The notes beneath the pieces are model-generated. The model was not told where the DNA came from, ran no database searches, and saw nothing but the letters and a program-made list of their open reading frames with translations. Both the position numbers and the translations under genes were made by a program. Positions 1-12,920 of a DNA stretch of 64,000 nt are shown here, one piece after another; within the stretch, counting starts at the first letter, position 1, and each line of letters begins with the position of its first letter. The stretch spans positions 372,001-436,000 of the forward strand of contig SAXG01000036.1 of assembly GCA_012932865.1 (NCBI GenBank). The letters run 5' to 3'. The DNA is from Amylostereum areolatum. Lineage: Eukaryota; Basidiomycota; Agaricomycetes; Russulales; Stereaceae.

Positions 1-25
1 TATTGTCGTTGCGGTCGGCTCGTAG
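1..25 (+). CDS. GH78-like glycosidase, 3' end only (cut by window edge)
   Basis: The first complete codons, from base 2, read I-V-V-A-V-G-S and then TAG at 23-25. The same residues end the GH78-like gene at 16163-18588 on the other strand (its last codons read V-V-A-V-G-S-stop), and the DNA match continues for about 25 bases. This is therefore the 3' terminus of a further family member on the plus strand, whose body lies left of the window. The call rests on about eight codons plus the DNA match to the paralogue, so it is suggestive rather than certain. Confidence 0.6.
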
Positions 26-306
26 TGGCTACTTGTTCACTCGCGCCTTGTATGCATAATTGTACTGTACGACGTAGTGTATGTATCATATATGTACAAA
101 CATGGCCGCCGAGACGTCTCCATTTTTCCTTCACAGGTTCACCAACAACTCAAATACATGCGAAGCCGAGACCTTCGTACCCTTTCCCCTCTCCTGTCTC
201 CCTTCTTCATCCTTCCATCCCTTTGTCCTTCAACGCAAAAGGCATCTGAATGCGATCACGGTTGGTAATTCTACGCCTACCTCTCTGTCCAGCAGGCAGC
301 GACGCG

Positions 307-1998
<1,692 letters not shown>

Positions 1999-2807
1999 TC
2001 ACCTCCCCCCATACTCATCAATCACGCTCCTCGGCGTCCTAAACAAGCCCAAAGGCCTATACTCCACCTCCATCCCAAACGCCCGCGGCCCCCCGACCGC
2101 GATCCCCCTCTCCGAGCCCGTCCACCGGTCCGACGCCTGGATCCCGAGCACGAACACGAGCAGCCCGTACCGATACTCGGGCGTGCCGATCGCCTCCCCG
2201 CTCGCGGCGTCGCACACGCAGATGAGGTCGGGCACGCTCGCGAGGACGGTCTCGACGCCGCCGCCGCCGTCGTCCACGCGCGCGGCGAGGATGTTCTCAT
2301 TCTTGAACGGGATCCGCAGCTGCGCGCCGACAAACGGCGAGCGCTCCACCGCGCGGACGACGACTTCGCCGGAGACGTGGCCCTTGGCCGTCGTGCGCTC
2401 CACGCCCACGATCTTGCCCCTGCCAGCACACGCCGCGCCCCCGCATCAGCCCAGCCCCGACGGTCGAAAAGCGCGGGGGGAAAAGAAAGACAGGGAGCCC
2501 ACCGGAACAGCACCCTCGCCATCTCCGCCCCGCCGACCGCGTCGATGATCGCGTCCGCGACCGCGTCGACCTCGTTCCGCGCGCGGCAGAGCGCGACCGC
2601 GCGCCCGATGCGCCACGCCATGGAGAGCGTGTTGCGCACGCCGTACGCCTTGGTCTTCGCGCCCGTGTACGGGCCCTTCGCGCACGCGACGTGGCTGCCC
2701 ATCTCCGCCAGCGCCGCCCGGAACGCGCGCTCGATCATCTTCTCCGTCGTGCCCTTGTGCATCACCTGCAGGAAGGGTCGCGCGCGTTAGTGCCGGTGTG
2801 GGTGCGC

Positions 2808-2848
<41 letters not shown>

Positions 2849-5794
2849 GACCATGACGTTCCCGTTCCCGTCCGCGATCGCCTGGGGGAGGAACTGGGCC
2901 TCGTCCCCGCCCCACACGACGGGGGTGATCTGCCATGAGACGGGGTAGGCGCGGCCCATCCAGTCCGCGTCGATGGTGGGGATGTTCATGTTGCACGACG
3001 CGCCGAGCAGGAGACCTAGGGGAGGGGCACAGTTAGCCGGCGGTTTCAGGACATGCCAGAAAGGAGGGACCAACCTTGCAGACCGTTGCCCCCACCGATC
3101 TCTAGCGCGATGACGGCGTCCGGCTTGCGTCCGACGAGGTCGTAGACCGCCTTCTGCGCCTCCATCATCCTATGTACATCTCCATAAGCACACGAAAACA
3201 GACACCACGGTCCAAAAGAAGAAAAAAACACCCACTCGTCGCCCGCGAGCTTCTCGATGCCCACAGTGGGACTGCCCTTCCCCCCTCCACACGCCACGAG
3301 CGCGTCGTCCCCGACATCGTCGACGCTGACGATGCGCATGACCGCGCCCTTGCGCATCATCTCCCTCACCCGCACAAAATGCGGGTACGGCGTGCCCCCG
3401 CCGCCCGTGCCCAGGATGTAGCAGCCCGTCGCGATCCACGCGAGGTCGGTCTCGGACACGATCCATTCGCGCCCGGGGGTGATCTGGGGCACGTACGCCT
3501 GGATGGCCGCGGGGGTGTCGCGCCGAACTTCACGCGCGGACGCGGGGAGGGCGGCAGGGTTCTTGTCCAAGATCACGCCGGGAGGGGCGGTGCAAGCGTC
3601 GTCGTCGAGTGCATCTGGGATGGCCGCGCGACGCGAGAAATCGAAGTCGCCGACGGCCTTGACGATGACGCGAGCTTTGTTGGCGATGTACTGGAAGCCA
3701 TTGGTGCAGAGATAGAGGATGGGCTGGGGAATAAGGCAATGCACGTACTTGGAGAGGGATCACGTCCATCTCCGCGAGCTCGACCGTCTCACGCACAGCG
3801 CCGTTCTCGACCGCGCGGTCGATGGCCATCTTGGAGACCGCATCCAGGACTTGCTGCGTCGTCTTGTCCGCTGTGGACTGGACGGTGTCGACCGTACCGG
3901 AGACAGCGAGCGATGGCTGGTACGATGGAGTGAGGACTGTGCCCGTCTCACTAGGAGAGGTACATACCAGCACCGATGGCGTTGGCGACGCCGGAGTACT
4001 TGGGCTTGATAACCTTGCTCGCGCCCTTGAGCATCGCGCCGTCCTCGACGAGGATCGCACCCTGCAGACGGCACCGTCAGCCTGAGGGAGGATACCCACG
4101 ACCAGATGAAACGCACCCCGCCCACGAGCAGCACGTCGATGTCGTCCGCATTCGTCTTCATAGCGGTCGACGATCCCCTCCAACATCCCCTTCAACACGA
4201 CCTTGTACTCCCTCACAGATGCATACACCCCCTCCGGGATGCGCGCCCGGTCACCGATGTCCGCCCCACCCGCCGTCGCCGCGACAGCGTAATCCGTGGC
4301 CGTCGGGACGTCCCCGCTAAACACGAGTGCCTGTGTGTGGATGCGATGTCCGACCGAGTCAGGACCGATCGTGAGCGGCGCCGCGTCCGAGGGCTTGCGC
4401 ACGAGCGAGCCTCCCCCCAGCCCGATGCTGATAAGCGGTAGCCCAACGTCAGAGTACGGAGGGGAGGAAAGAAGGGTGGAACCCACCTCTTCACGTCCGG
4501 GCAGGAAAAGTTCATCCGCACCCCCGACACGTCCGTCACCGCGGACGCTTGGCGCGGGAGCCCGCTCGCGAGGAGCATGCCGACGTCGGTGGTGGTGCCC
4601 CCGATGTCGACGACGAGCACGCTCTTGCGGTCGACGCCGGAGTGCGCGTATGCGTGCTTGACCAAGGAACGCCGCGCCGCACTATCGAGTTGGTCGGTCC
4701 GCTGGAGAAGGTGCGGATCGGGACGCGCGCGGCGAGGGGCGCGGGCAGGAGCGTGCCGTCGTTCTGGGTGAGGAAGACGGGGAAGGCGAGCTTGAGGCGG
4801 GTGATCGCGTGCTGGAAGGACGCGATCGTGCTCCGGGCGAAGCGCAGGATGGACGCGTTCAGGATCGCCGCGTTTTCGCGCTCGATGAAGCCCAGGTTCG
4901 CGACTGCGTCGTCCAGGTGAGCAGGGGAGCGGGAGGATGGGAAGGAAAGGCAGGCGTACCGTGCTTGGAGAGCACGACGTCGGCTTCCGGGTAGTGTTTC
5001 GCGATCCACCGCCCGACCGTTTCCTCCTGCCGTTCCACGACATCCGAGGGCGAAAAGATGCCGTTGACGACGATGGACCGGATGCCTTTCGCCTTGATGC
5101 GCGCGCACTGCTCCTCGACCTGGCTCTCGACGAGGTCGCGGATGACGTCGCCGTCCACTTCGAGGCCGCCGTCGACGAAGCCGCAGTACTGGCAGAGGAT
5201 GGACGCGAGGTCCGGGGGCCAGTCGATGCCGGGGTAGCATTCGCGGGAGAAGGGGCCGCAAAGGCGGATGACGGCGACGGGGGAGAGGCGGTTGCTGTCC
5301 TTTTCGACGACGGCGTTGATGAAGTGCTGGGAGGGGTGCGGGCGATGAGTATATGCGCGTCGAAAGCGGACGGAATGCGAGGGGGTGGATATATGCGCGC
5401 GTTGCACTTCCTACACCTCCAAGCACGCGATGCGACAATCGAGTGATCATGACAGGCAATGGCGCGGATGGGTATGGGGTGAATATATGCGCGCCCTCTC
5501 TCCCATCCCAGCCCAGCCTCCTCCGCATCCACCCAACGATGCATGAAGACAACTCACCGTTGTGCCAATTGTCACGCTCGCGATCTCCGCTGGATCCGGC
5601 TTCGCGTCGGAAAGGAGTTGTGTGATGCAGTCTTCGATGCCATCACTGGGGTTGGGCGTCGTCGGGGACTTGTGCCAGGCAAGAATGGCGCTGTCCGGAG
5701 AGGAAGACGCAGAGGGGTCGAGGAGAACGCCGTCTGTATTGGTGCCGCCGACGTCGACGCCGATGCGCTTGGTGGGTTCGAGGGCGGGGGACAT
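1999..5794 (-). CDS. Hydantoinase/oxoprolinase-DUF917 family protein, with four frame breaks
   Basis: A fusion of hydantoinase A/oxoprolinase N-terminal and catalytic parts with a C-terminal DUF917 domain, a family of ATP-grasping amidohydrolase-like enzymes acting on cyclic amides. Start 5792-5794 (MSPALEPTKRIGVDVGGTNTD). Successive exons give IGTT/HFINAVVE, GFIERENAAILN, FSSGPTNS, VVDIGGTTTDVGML, SIGLGGGSLVRK, DIDVLLVGG, VANAIGA, VSGTVDTV, YIANKARVIV, GTGGGGTPYPHF, IALEIGGGNGLQ and a complete DUF917 end. GT-AG introns join most exons cleanly, for example 5327-5557, 4904-4959 and 2766-2851. Single extra bases near 4682, 4663, 4162 and 3905 shift the frame where the family sequence is continuous. 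The gene is either decaying or carries assembly errors; the 3' half is undamaged. Confidence 0.85.
2810..2845. repeat. Poly-G tract, 36 bases
   Basis: An uninterrupted run of 36 G on the plus strand (C on the sense strand), wholly inside an 86-nt intron (2766-2851) of the hydantoinase gene. The sense-strand C run follows the splice donor GTCAGT directly. Its true length is doubtful in any assembly. Confidence 0.9.
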
Positions 5795-7253
5795 TGCTGA
5801 CTCCTCAATGGTGGTGCGAGTATCGACGGCGCTGATCTGGACCGGGCCAGGAGGGACCTTCGTGTGCCAGCGACATATCAACGGACGGCGATGACGAGAG
5901 AAAGATAAACGTCGCGGCCAAAATCCAAGTTGCCTCCACGCCAAAGTCAGCGTGAGCACAAGCTGGTCCGTCGGTTTCAAGCCCATTTCACTGGCATTTG
6001 TAAGAAGTGGAAAGAACGGAGTCCCCGCGCGATGAGTCTGAAGTCGATTATGTAAGCAATGTCAATTTTCGTCGTCGCGCGGTGTCGTTCTTGTTTCCTC
6101 TCACCACCTCCACCGCTCAACGTCAACTCCCTCCACCTGGCCACAGCATCTCATCTACCACTGGAGACCCCGGTATAGCTGATTTCGAGACCGGAATCAC
6201 ATATCGGAATCTCCTCAAAGAGTGGGCTTTGACCACCCCACCCTTTCCCCTTCGCTCACATCAATGTCGAGGTCTCCAGCCCGCTCTCTCATGAGCATGA
6301 GTAGCATTGAGACAACAGCCTGGGTGCGTGTTAGTATCTCTCACTTCCTGCTCGTCTGTCTCACCACGCCACTCATGCATAGGCCCTACTAGTACCCCTG
6401 GGGATCTCTTGTTGCCGAGGGCTCTTTCGCACTTATGGGCTTTGCTCTCGGTCTTTCCTCGTGTTCTTGGTCTCTACTCGCGGTCTCGGTCTTTGCTTGC
6501 AGTCTTGGCCTGTGGTTGTCGTCTCGCTCCTCGCTCTCGGTCCCCCTGGGTCTCTGGTTTTTGCTCGCTGGCACTTGCTAGGTTATCTCAATCCCGTTTT
6601 GCTGGCATGCCAGGTAACACACTCTAATTCATTTTTCATTCCTCCTTTTGGACCCGTAGACATCCTGTAACACCCCCCATGTACTTTGTATGGTAGTTCT
6701 CGGAATGATATATATATTACGATGCTTTGTTTGCTTCCACATTGGGATGATAAGATTGCGATAAGCATGATTTGAGCCAGCATCCCGCCGATTGCTCCTT
6801 GACGAGCTTAGTAAGATAATTGGATTGAATCCGAAGGAACTCAGCTTCCGACCCAAGGGAGCCCGTTGAGTCTGATATCAGCATGACATTTTTGGATTCC
6901 ATCCGGTGTCACGCTAGCATCACACTCAGGGGCAGCGTCGCGCCGGCGGCGCCGCACCGTGCCGCGGACCGTGTTTGCTCTCTTGCCTTTTTAGGGCCGA
7001 CCCTTGCCTATTCAGGAAATGCCAGCGGTCGAGTGGCCCTGCAATGACTTCACCTTCGCCTGGACGCTTCTCCCTCCCCCCGTCCCTCCGCTGGGGCTCT
7101 GAGAGAGCAGATAAGGGTGAAAGATACTACGGTTGACGCGCGACAGATAACACGAACCTCGCTCGTCCTTCTTCAAGGCCGCAATGTCGCTGCCTTTTTC
7201 TCAGTCCTCCCGCTCCAGCCCCCCACCGCGCTCGCCGTTTCCCTCTCACCGAC
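5795..7253. other. Intergenic, no gene; possible LTR remnant
   Basis: Upstream regions of two divergent genes (hydantoinase leftwards, permease rightwards). No protein-like frame stands out. A loosely repetitive stretch built on GGTCT/CTCGG words lies at 6420-6570. A possible solo LTR is listed separately. Confidence 0.5.
6666..6913. mobile_element. Candidate degenerate solo LTR
   Basis: Starts TGTAACACCC and ends GGTGTCACG, which is nearly the reverse complement of the start, as in many fungal Gypsy LTRs. It is AT-richer than its surroundings (ATATATATTA). No clean target-site duplication is found at these exact ends; the pentamer CATCC occurs just before 6666 and again at 6900-6904, which would imply a different right end. 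No internal retrotransposon sequence is present. Confidence 0.25.
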
Positions 7254-9585
7254 ATGGCCACCAAGCGTCTGTTCAAGCGCGTCGACGACCTTGTCAGGCT
7301 CCGCGGCGACGAGCAGAAGCACGAGCAGACCGACGCTTGGTGCAATCGCGACTTGGTCCCCTTGCCGCCGTCGTACGTGCTTTCCCCCCCATCCTTCAAG
7401 TTCGCGCGGGTTTGCCTGACCAGTCGACTCAGCCGCAGGACGTGGGGCATGTTCGAGTACTTCGGATACTGGACCCTCAGCTCTCTCAACGTGTGTCCCC
7501 GCCTCTTCTTTCGATCAACGCGCCACCGTTGCTCACTGTTTATCAGGTCGCGACATGGCAAATGCCCAACACCTTCCTCACCGCCGGGCTCTCCGTCGGC
7601 CAGTCCATGGTACTTAAATAACTCGATACACAACCCCACAGCTCTGCCTCGGCTGATCAACTCACCCAGGCCGTCATCATCGTCGCCCGCGCCATCATCA
7701 CCTTCTTCGCGAGCTTCATCGCCTGGTGCGGGCTTCGATGGCACATCGGCTTCACCATCCAGAACCGCTTCTCCTGGGGCATGCGCGGGAGCTACATCCC
7801 GCTCATCCAATCATCCAGCGCGTCATGCTCAACTTCATCTGGAACGCGACCCAGTGCTGGACCGGCGGAAAACTCTGCGCCGTCATCATCACCGCCCTCT
7901 TCCCCTCCTTCCAGAACATCCCTAACGGTGCGCGCCGTTTCTCCCTTCCGTTCTGTGTCCGCTCGCGATGCAGCATGCTCATACACCCGTCGACGACAGG
8001 CCTCCCCGCGAGCGTCCCGACCACCACTCAGGAGATGATCGGCTTCTTCGTCTTCTGGGCAGGATCCATCCCCTTCCTCTGGATGCCCCCCGAGAACTTC
8101 CGCCGCCCCTTCCAGTTCATCTCCCTCTACTGCGGCCTCGCCATGATCTGCATGCGTGCGTCCCCTTCCCACCCACCCCCCGCCGACGCCGAATTCTCCA
8201 CTGACGTTTCTCGGTCTGCACAACAGTCATCTGGTCCCTCGCGGTCTCCAAGGGCGTCGGCCCGCTCTTCAGGCAGGGCACGCGCACCTCCCGCTCCGCC
8301 TGGTCCACGTCGTGGCTCATGATGCAATGCATCAACTCCGCCATCGGCGGGAAGGCCGCGGGCATGACGAACGGCTCCGACTTTTCGCGCTACGGCAAGA
8401 ACGCGCGCGGGTACTTCGCCGGCACCGTGCTCTGCCTGTCCGTCCTTCCGCCCCGCCCCCCCTTCTCTCCCCGTTCCATCCTCCGCTGACGGGCGCGCGC
8501 GCAGGTTCTTCGTCGGGACGCTGGTCAGCTTCGTCGGCCTCGTCGTCACCGCCGCCGCGCAGAACATCTACGGCGAGATCTACTGGAACCCGCCCGACCT
8601 CCTCATGCGCATGATGGCGTCCGGCCAGGGCAGCCCCAAGGCGCGCGCCGCCGTCTTCTTCCTCGCGCTCGGGTTCGCCACCACCGTAAGCCCCCCTCGT
8701 CGCCCTCTCCAGCACGCGTTCCTTCATCCACCCCGTGGTTGTCACAGTCGGGCTTTGAGAACGTATGCGGGAACGCCGTCGCGGGCGGGATCGACCTCAG
8801 CGGCATGTTCCCCAAGTACATCAACATCCGGCGCGGGGCCATGATCACCTTCGTGCGTCCCTTCCCCCCCCCACCTTCCCCTTCTGCATCCACCTCCCAA
8901 CCCCCAACCTCTCTCCCGCCAGTTCGCAGCGTGGCTCGTCCAGCCCTGGCAGCTCGCCAACCGCGCCGCGACCTTCCTCACCGTGCTCGCCTCCTTCTCC
9001 GTCTTCCTCGCGCCCATGATGGGCATCATGGCCTGCGACTTTTTCCTCCTCCGCCGGCGGCGGCTCGCGCTCTCCGGCCTCTTCCGCCTCCGCGGCGCGT
9101 ACTACTACCGCTGGGGCTTCAATCTGCGCGCGATCCCGGCGTGGGGCGCGGGCTGGGCGCCGACGGTGGGCGGGCTGGATGCGACGGTGAGGGTGGACGC
9201 GCGCGCGCCGCGCGCGTTGTTCCAGCTGTATTACCTGTCTTTTTTTGTCGGTGCGTCCGCGCGCGCGCGCGCTCTCTCTCTCCTCCCCCTCGTCCCATCC
9301 GATCCTAGGCTGACCGACCGACCGAATCCCTCCCCACTGCCCCCCTGCACAGGCTTCTCCATATCCTTCCTCCTCTTCTACGCGCTCAACCTCGCCTTCC
9401 CGCCCGGCAACCTCGACGCGATGGACGGCGAAGACGTGTACGGGACCTTCACGCGCAAGGAGGCAGAGCGCATGGGCGTGCTGCCCTCGGCGGACGCGGA
9501 CGCGGACGCGGCGTCGGTCGAGAAGATCAGCGTCGGTGGGGATGAGAAGAGGGGTGCGCTGGAGAAGGGCGGCATATGCCAGTGA
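7254..9585 (+). CDS. NCS1 family permease (uracil/allantoin/uridine type)
   Basis: Plasma-membrane proton symporter of the nucleobase-cation-symport 1 family. The ATG at 7254 opens MATKRLFKRVDDLVRL. Diagnostic pieces in order: WGMFEYFGYWTLSSLN, VATWQMPNTFLTAGLS, RNRFSWGMRGSYIP-like loop, FFVFWAGSIPFLWMPPENFR, NSAIGGKAAGMTNGSDFSRY, NIYGEIYWNPPDLL, GFENVCGNAVAGGIDLSGMFPKYINIRRG, then FLAPMMGIMACDFFLLRRR. These match Fur/Dal4-type carriers with about 12 membrane spans, split by roughly nine short introns. The C-terminus is an acidic Ala/Asp-rich cytosolic tail. Substrate cannot be told from sequence alone. A copy of the last 50 or so codons lies downstream at 12434-12592. Confidence 0.9.
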
Positions 9586-10070
9586 AAGGTTTGAGAGGAA
9601 GTGTCTTGCGAGGACGGGACGTCCGCACGCCGGTGGGTTACGCTCGAGTTACTTTCAGCAACTCTCGTGTACAACGCGATCATGTATGTAGGGTCCGCGC
9701 GGTCTTGCGACTGATGAATGCGAAGTCTGTCGCGAATCGGGCCGACGAGGTGGGATCGGCGCTGAAGCGCTGAAGGCGATGGTTCGACCATCTTGGCCAA
9801 TTTGGGAAGGGTGGGGGGTTCCGAAGCTGCTCCGTCTATGAATGGTGCACGACATTTAGTGACGTGAGGTGTAAGTCTCGTCGCTCGCGCACTAGAAATC
9901 GTCTTCATGGTCTCCGTGGCTGACCGGATAGTCATTCTGTATTTAGGACTCGTTAGAAGAGCAGCCTGAGCAGGTGGATTTTCGTGCCCGATCTCAGATC
10001 TTACCGGGGCCGGCTCCGCGCGTCCGACCAGCGGAGTCACGCAATCCTCGCTCTTTGCTTAACCACCACC
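9586..10070. other. Intergenic between permease and deaminase genes
   Basis: Holds the permease 3' UTR and the promoter region of the next gene. No coding, RNA or repeat signal was recognised. Confidence 0.5.
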
Positions 10071-12319
10071 ATGTTGGGCATCGACGGTGACACACAACGC
10101 CGTGGCTATCAAAAACTCTGCGATGACATTTTTATGCTCACTTGTGTCTTGAACGGCATTAGACCAGAAGGATCCGAAAGTCGCCAAGATACCAAAGGCG
10201 ACAACTCAACCTCAGCCTTCAAAGCCATGAAGAACATCGCGACCCTCCTCACCTGTGACGCTCACCAAAACCCGTCAGGGGCTCGGGAAGCTTGCGAGAA
10301 TGTGGTTGTTGCCGTAACCGGAAGCGTGAACACCAATGCACGTCTGACGGAAGTGATCGTTTTTGTCCCTCAAAAGACGGGATCGAAGGAAAACGTGAAG
10401 GTTCAAGAGCTGACCAGCAGGGAGGTGAGCGTCCCGGAAATATTGCAAAATTGGCACACCCAGAGGTGCGTGCTTGCGGTCTACTCTCGTCGCACGCTGT
10501 GAGTCAACGTGCACGTTCGTCAGCCTCGACAGCCATTTTCGTGACGTCTTCGCGATCCTCGAATGGTTCCGCACGCACAGCTCGCCAAGCTCAGATGAAG
10601 AATGGTCCCTCAAAACCATCTATTTCTACTTATACATCGTCAACCACGCGTATCATAGGATTGCTGACCAGATGTCTAAAGGCGTAGACCTCTGGGAGGA
10701 GCACCCGATGCGCGCACTGCGAAAGCACATCCCGAAGCTATCGATCCCCGACTTTTTTCTGCCGTTCAAGTTGAAGACGCCAAGTGGGGTCGTTAAGGGG
10801 GTGTTGCAGAAGATTGGCCTGCTGCCTTCGACGCCCAGCGGCAACGTCTTCATCGTCAGCAAAGACAACGTTGCGACGTGGCTGTCGTTTTTCTGCGACA
10901 TATACGAACAGCTCGAGGCCGCCCTCTTCACGGAAAATCAGCGTCCCAAGGACAGTCTGACTGCGGAAGCCGTTTCATCTTTTGGACGCAACCTCAAAGT
11001 CTTCCACGCCATTCTGAAAGCGGGGTTCGTGGACCTCGTCCTCCAAGACAACAAATTGGACGCGCAGTTGAATGAATCTTATTGGTCCAGGCAATGGGCC
11101 CGCGACCAGGGCGCCGCTGTAGGTGCGAACTTGACTCTCTTACTCAAAAACGGTTGCCGTATTCACTACCGACCCTTCTGTGTAGACGCCAGGGAGTCTC
11201 CCCCGGATAACCTCAACTCTCACATCGATGGAACAAAAGGTGTGTATTCGGTCGACGTTACAAAACTGGTTTGCCACGCCTCATAAAGCTCCCTACGCGA
11301 TAGTTACTACCAGCGACCTACGCGCGGTGAACGAGGACCCCCGCCATCACGTCGTCCGTTACCTCAAGACCATCGTCGCCTGGAACGACGCCGTCGACTC
11401 GCTTCTCAGGCCGAGTCGGGTTTCCCCCCCCCTCCGTGCATACACTGTTGCCCTCTCCAAGCAAACCATCACGGTCAATGACGAACAGATCGAGGAATTC
11501 AAACGCGAACTTTGCAGGAACGTTCGGTTTCAGAGTCTCCTCCCCGACCTCGAGAAGATCTTGGGTCAAGCAGAACTGAAGCTGAACTGTCACCACAGTG
11601 AAGATGGGGCTTTTCACGTCGAGGCTGGCCTGATGGGCGTGGCCTGCGCGTGCTATAACGTTCGAGATTCCCAAAACTCTACGACGGAGTTTACACTATT
11701 CCTACCGATTGAAGATGACAATTCGAAGCGTGTCCTTTACGATGCATTCTCCGTAAGCCTTCTGCGTTGGATGTCGGCATACGCTCACTGTTTGTTTTAA
11801 TTTTCCCAGGTTCAGGAAACTCCTATCGGTGTTGGCGAACTGTGCTGCTGGTGCTGTTGGAAGCTGCATCTCCTCCTGCGTGGCGACAAGGCGGGAAAGA
11901 GCGCGTCCTCCGACCCCAACCTTTCGTTGGAATATCCGGAATATCCGCGATTCCTCCTTGGCGGCACCCACGCAACGATCTTTCCAAGGTACCCACCTCC
12001 GTGCGGCGTTCCGGAGAGTGTGTTGCGGAAGATGAATGAAGCGCTCGAGATGGAACTAGAGAAACTCATGAAGGACTCCGCTGTCATTGTCACGTCCCAT
12101 CAGAGCTCTGCGCTCAGCTCCGCTGAAGACGAAGTTATGGCTGCTCTAAAAACTTCCGATTTCTACGAAGCAGGTCTCGGGTTCAAGAATATCGACTGGG
12201 ACGAGGATGCTGAAAGCGTCGAGGAGGAGGAGGAGGACGAAGATAACACCGAGGACGACGACGAGGACGAGGACGAGGACGACGAGGGCGACGACGACGA
12301 CGACTGGGGCGAGGAGTAA
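10071..12319 (+). CDS. OTT_1508-like deaminase family protein with acidic tail
   Basis: Four exons (10071-10465, 10524-11239, 11304-11752, 11810-12319) join in frame to 689 residues. The C-terminal half has the expected features of the OTT_1508-like nucleotide/nucleic-acid deaminase family (PF14441), which is expanded in basidiomycetes: YLKTIVAWNDAV, the zinc-ligand and catalytic HVEAGLM, then GVGELCCWCCWKLH with two overlapping CxxC pairs, and GGTHATIFPR near the end. The N-terminal half (about 400 residues) is a helical region I do not recognise. The last 45 residues are almost purely Asp/Glu. The substrate is unknown; the family derives from bacterial toxin-type deaminases. The HxE and CxxC zinc ligands are intact, so the fold should be catalytically competent. 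The family call is from motif recognition, not a search. Confidence 0.7.
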
Positions 12320-12433
12320 ACGGGTCATATTCCTGCCGTGCGGCACTTATAATAGTGAGTTACACTTGGATAGTTCAGGAAGTACATTGACAATTTGTCT
12401 TAGCCTCTGCTGCAACGTTTCTTCTACGAGTAG

Positions 12434-12592
12434 CGAAGACATCTACGGGACATCCACGCGCAAGGAGACTGAGTGCATGGGCGTGTTTCCCTCGGCAGAC
12501 ACGGACGTGGATGACTCGGACGCGGGCTCGGCGTCGGTCGGGGATATCTGCATCGGTGTGGAGTGCGCTGGAGAAGGACGGCGTTTGAAGTT
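12434..12592 (+). pseudogene. Relic of the 3' end of the NCS1 permease gene
   Basis: Translates as IYGTSTRKETECMGVFPSAD, then a degenerate Asp-rich stretch, against VYGTFTRKEAERMGVLPSAD at 9435-9494 of the intact permease. The DNA also aligns (GCGCTGGAGAAGG(G/A)CGGC near the end). No upstream permease exon is present: the sequence before it is the 3' flank of the deaminase gene. It is a truncated duplicate without its own start. Confidence 0.85.
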
Positions 12593-12920
12593 CAAATCTT
12601 TGGAAGCTTGGGAGCGCTTGCGGGGGAGGGGGGGGGGGGCGCGACACGTTAAGTTACGATTATCTGTGTGTGATAGAGTTTCGAATTCCAGCCTGACTCG
12701 ATAGATTTTGTTGTATGTACGACCTGACGTGTGTATAATCCAGTACGGTCCTGCAATTTATAATCGGGTCTACTTCACTGGGAAGTCGAGAGACGGCACA
12801 GACGAGGGTTCTGAACGCATTCGACATAATACGTGAGTACAAATGGATATAGTGTTTCCCCGACGGACGATCGACCCCCTCTCAAGTTTCTCTGCCCGGT
12901 GGTAGCGATTCGATTCGGGT

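Noticed and set aside
6307..6627. 106-codon frame in the hydantoinase-permease gap
   Set aside because: Leu/Ser/Arg composition from repeated GGTCT/CTCGG words; no homology recognised.
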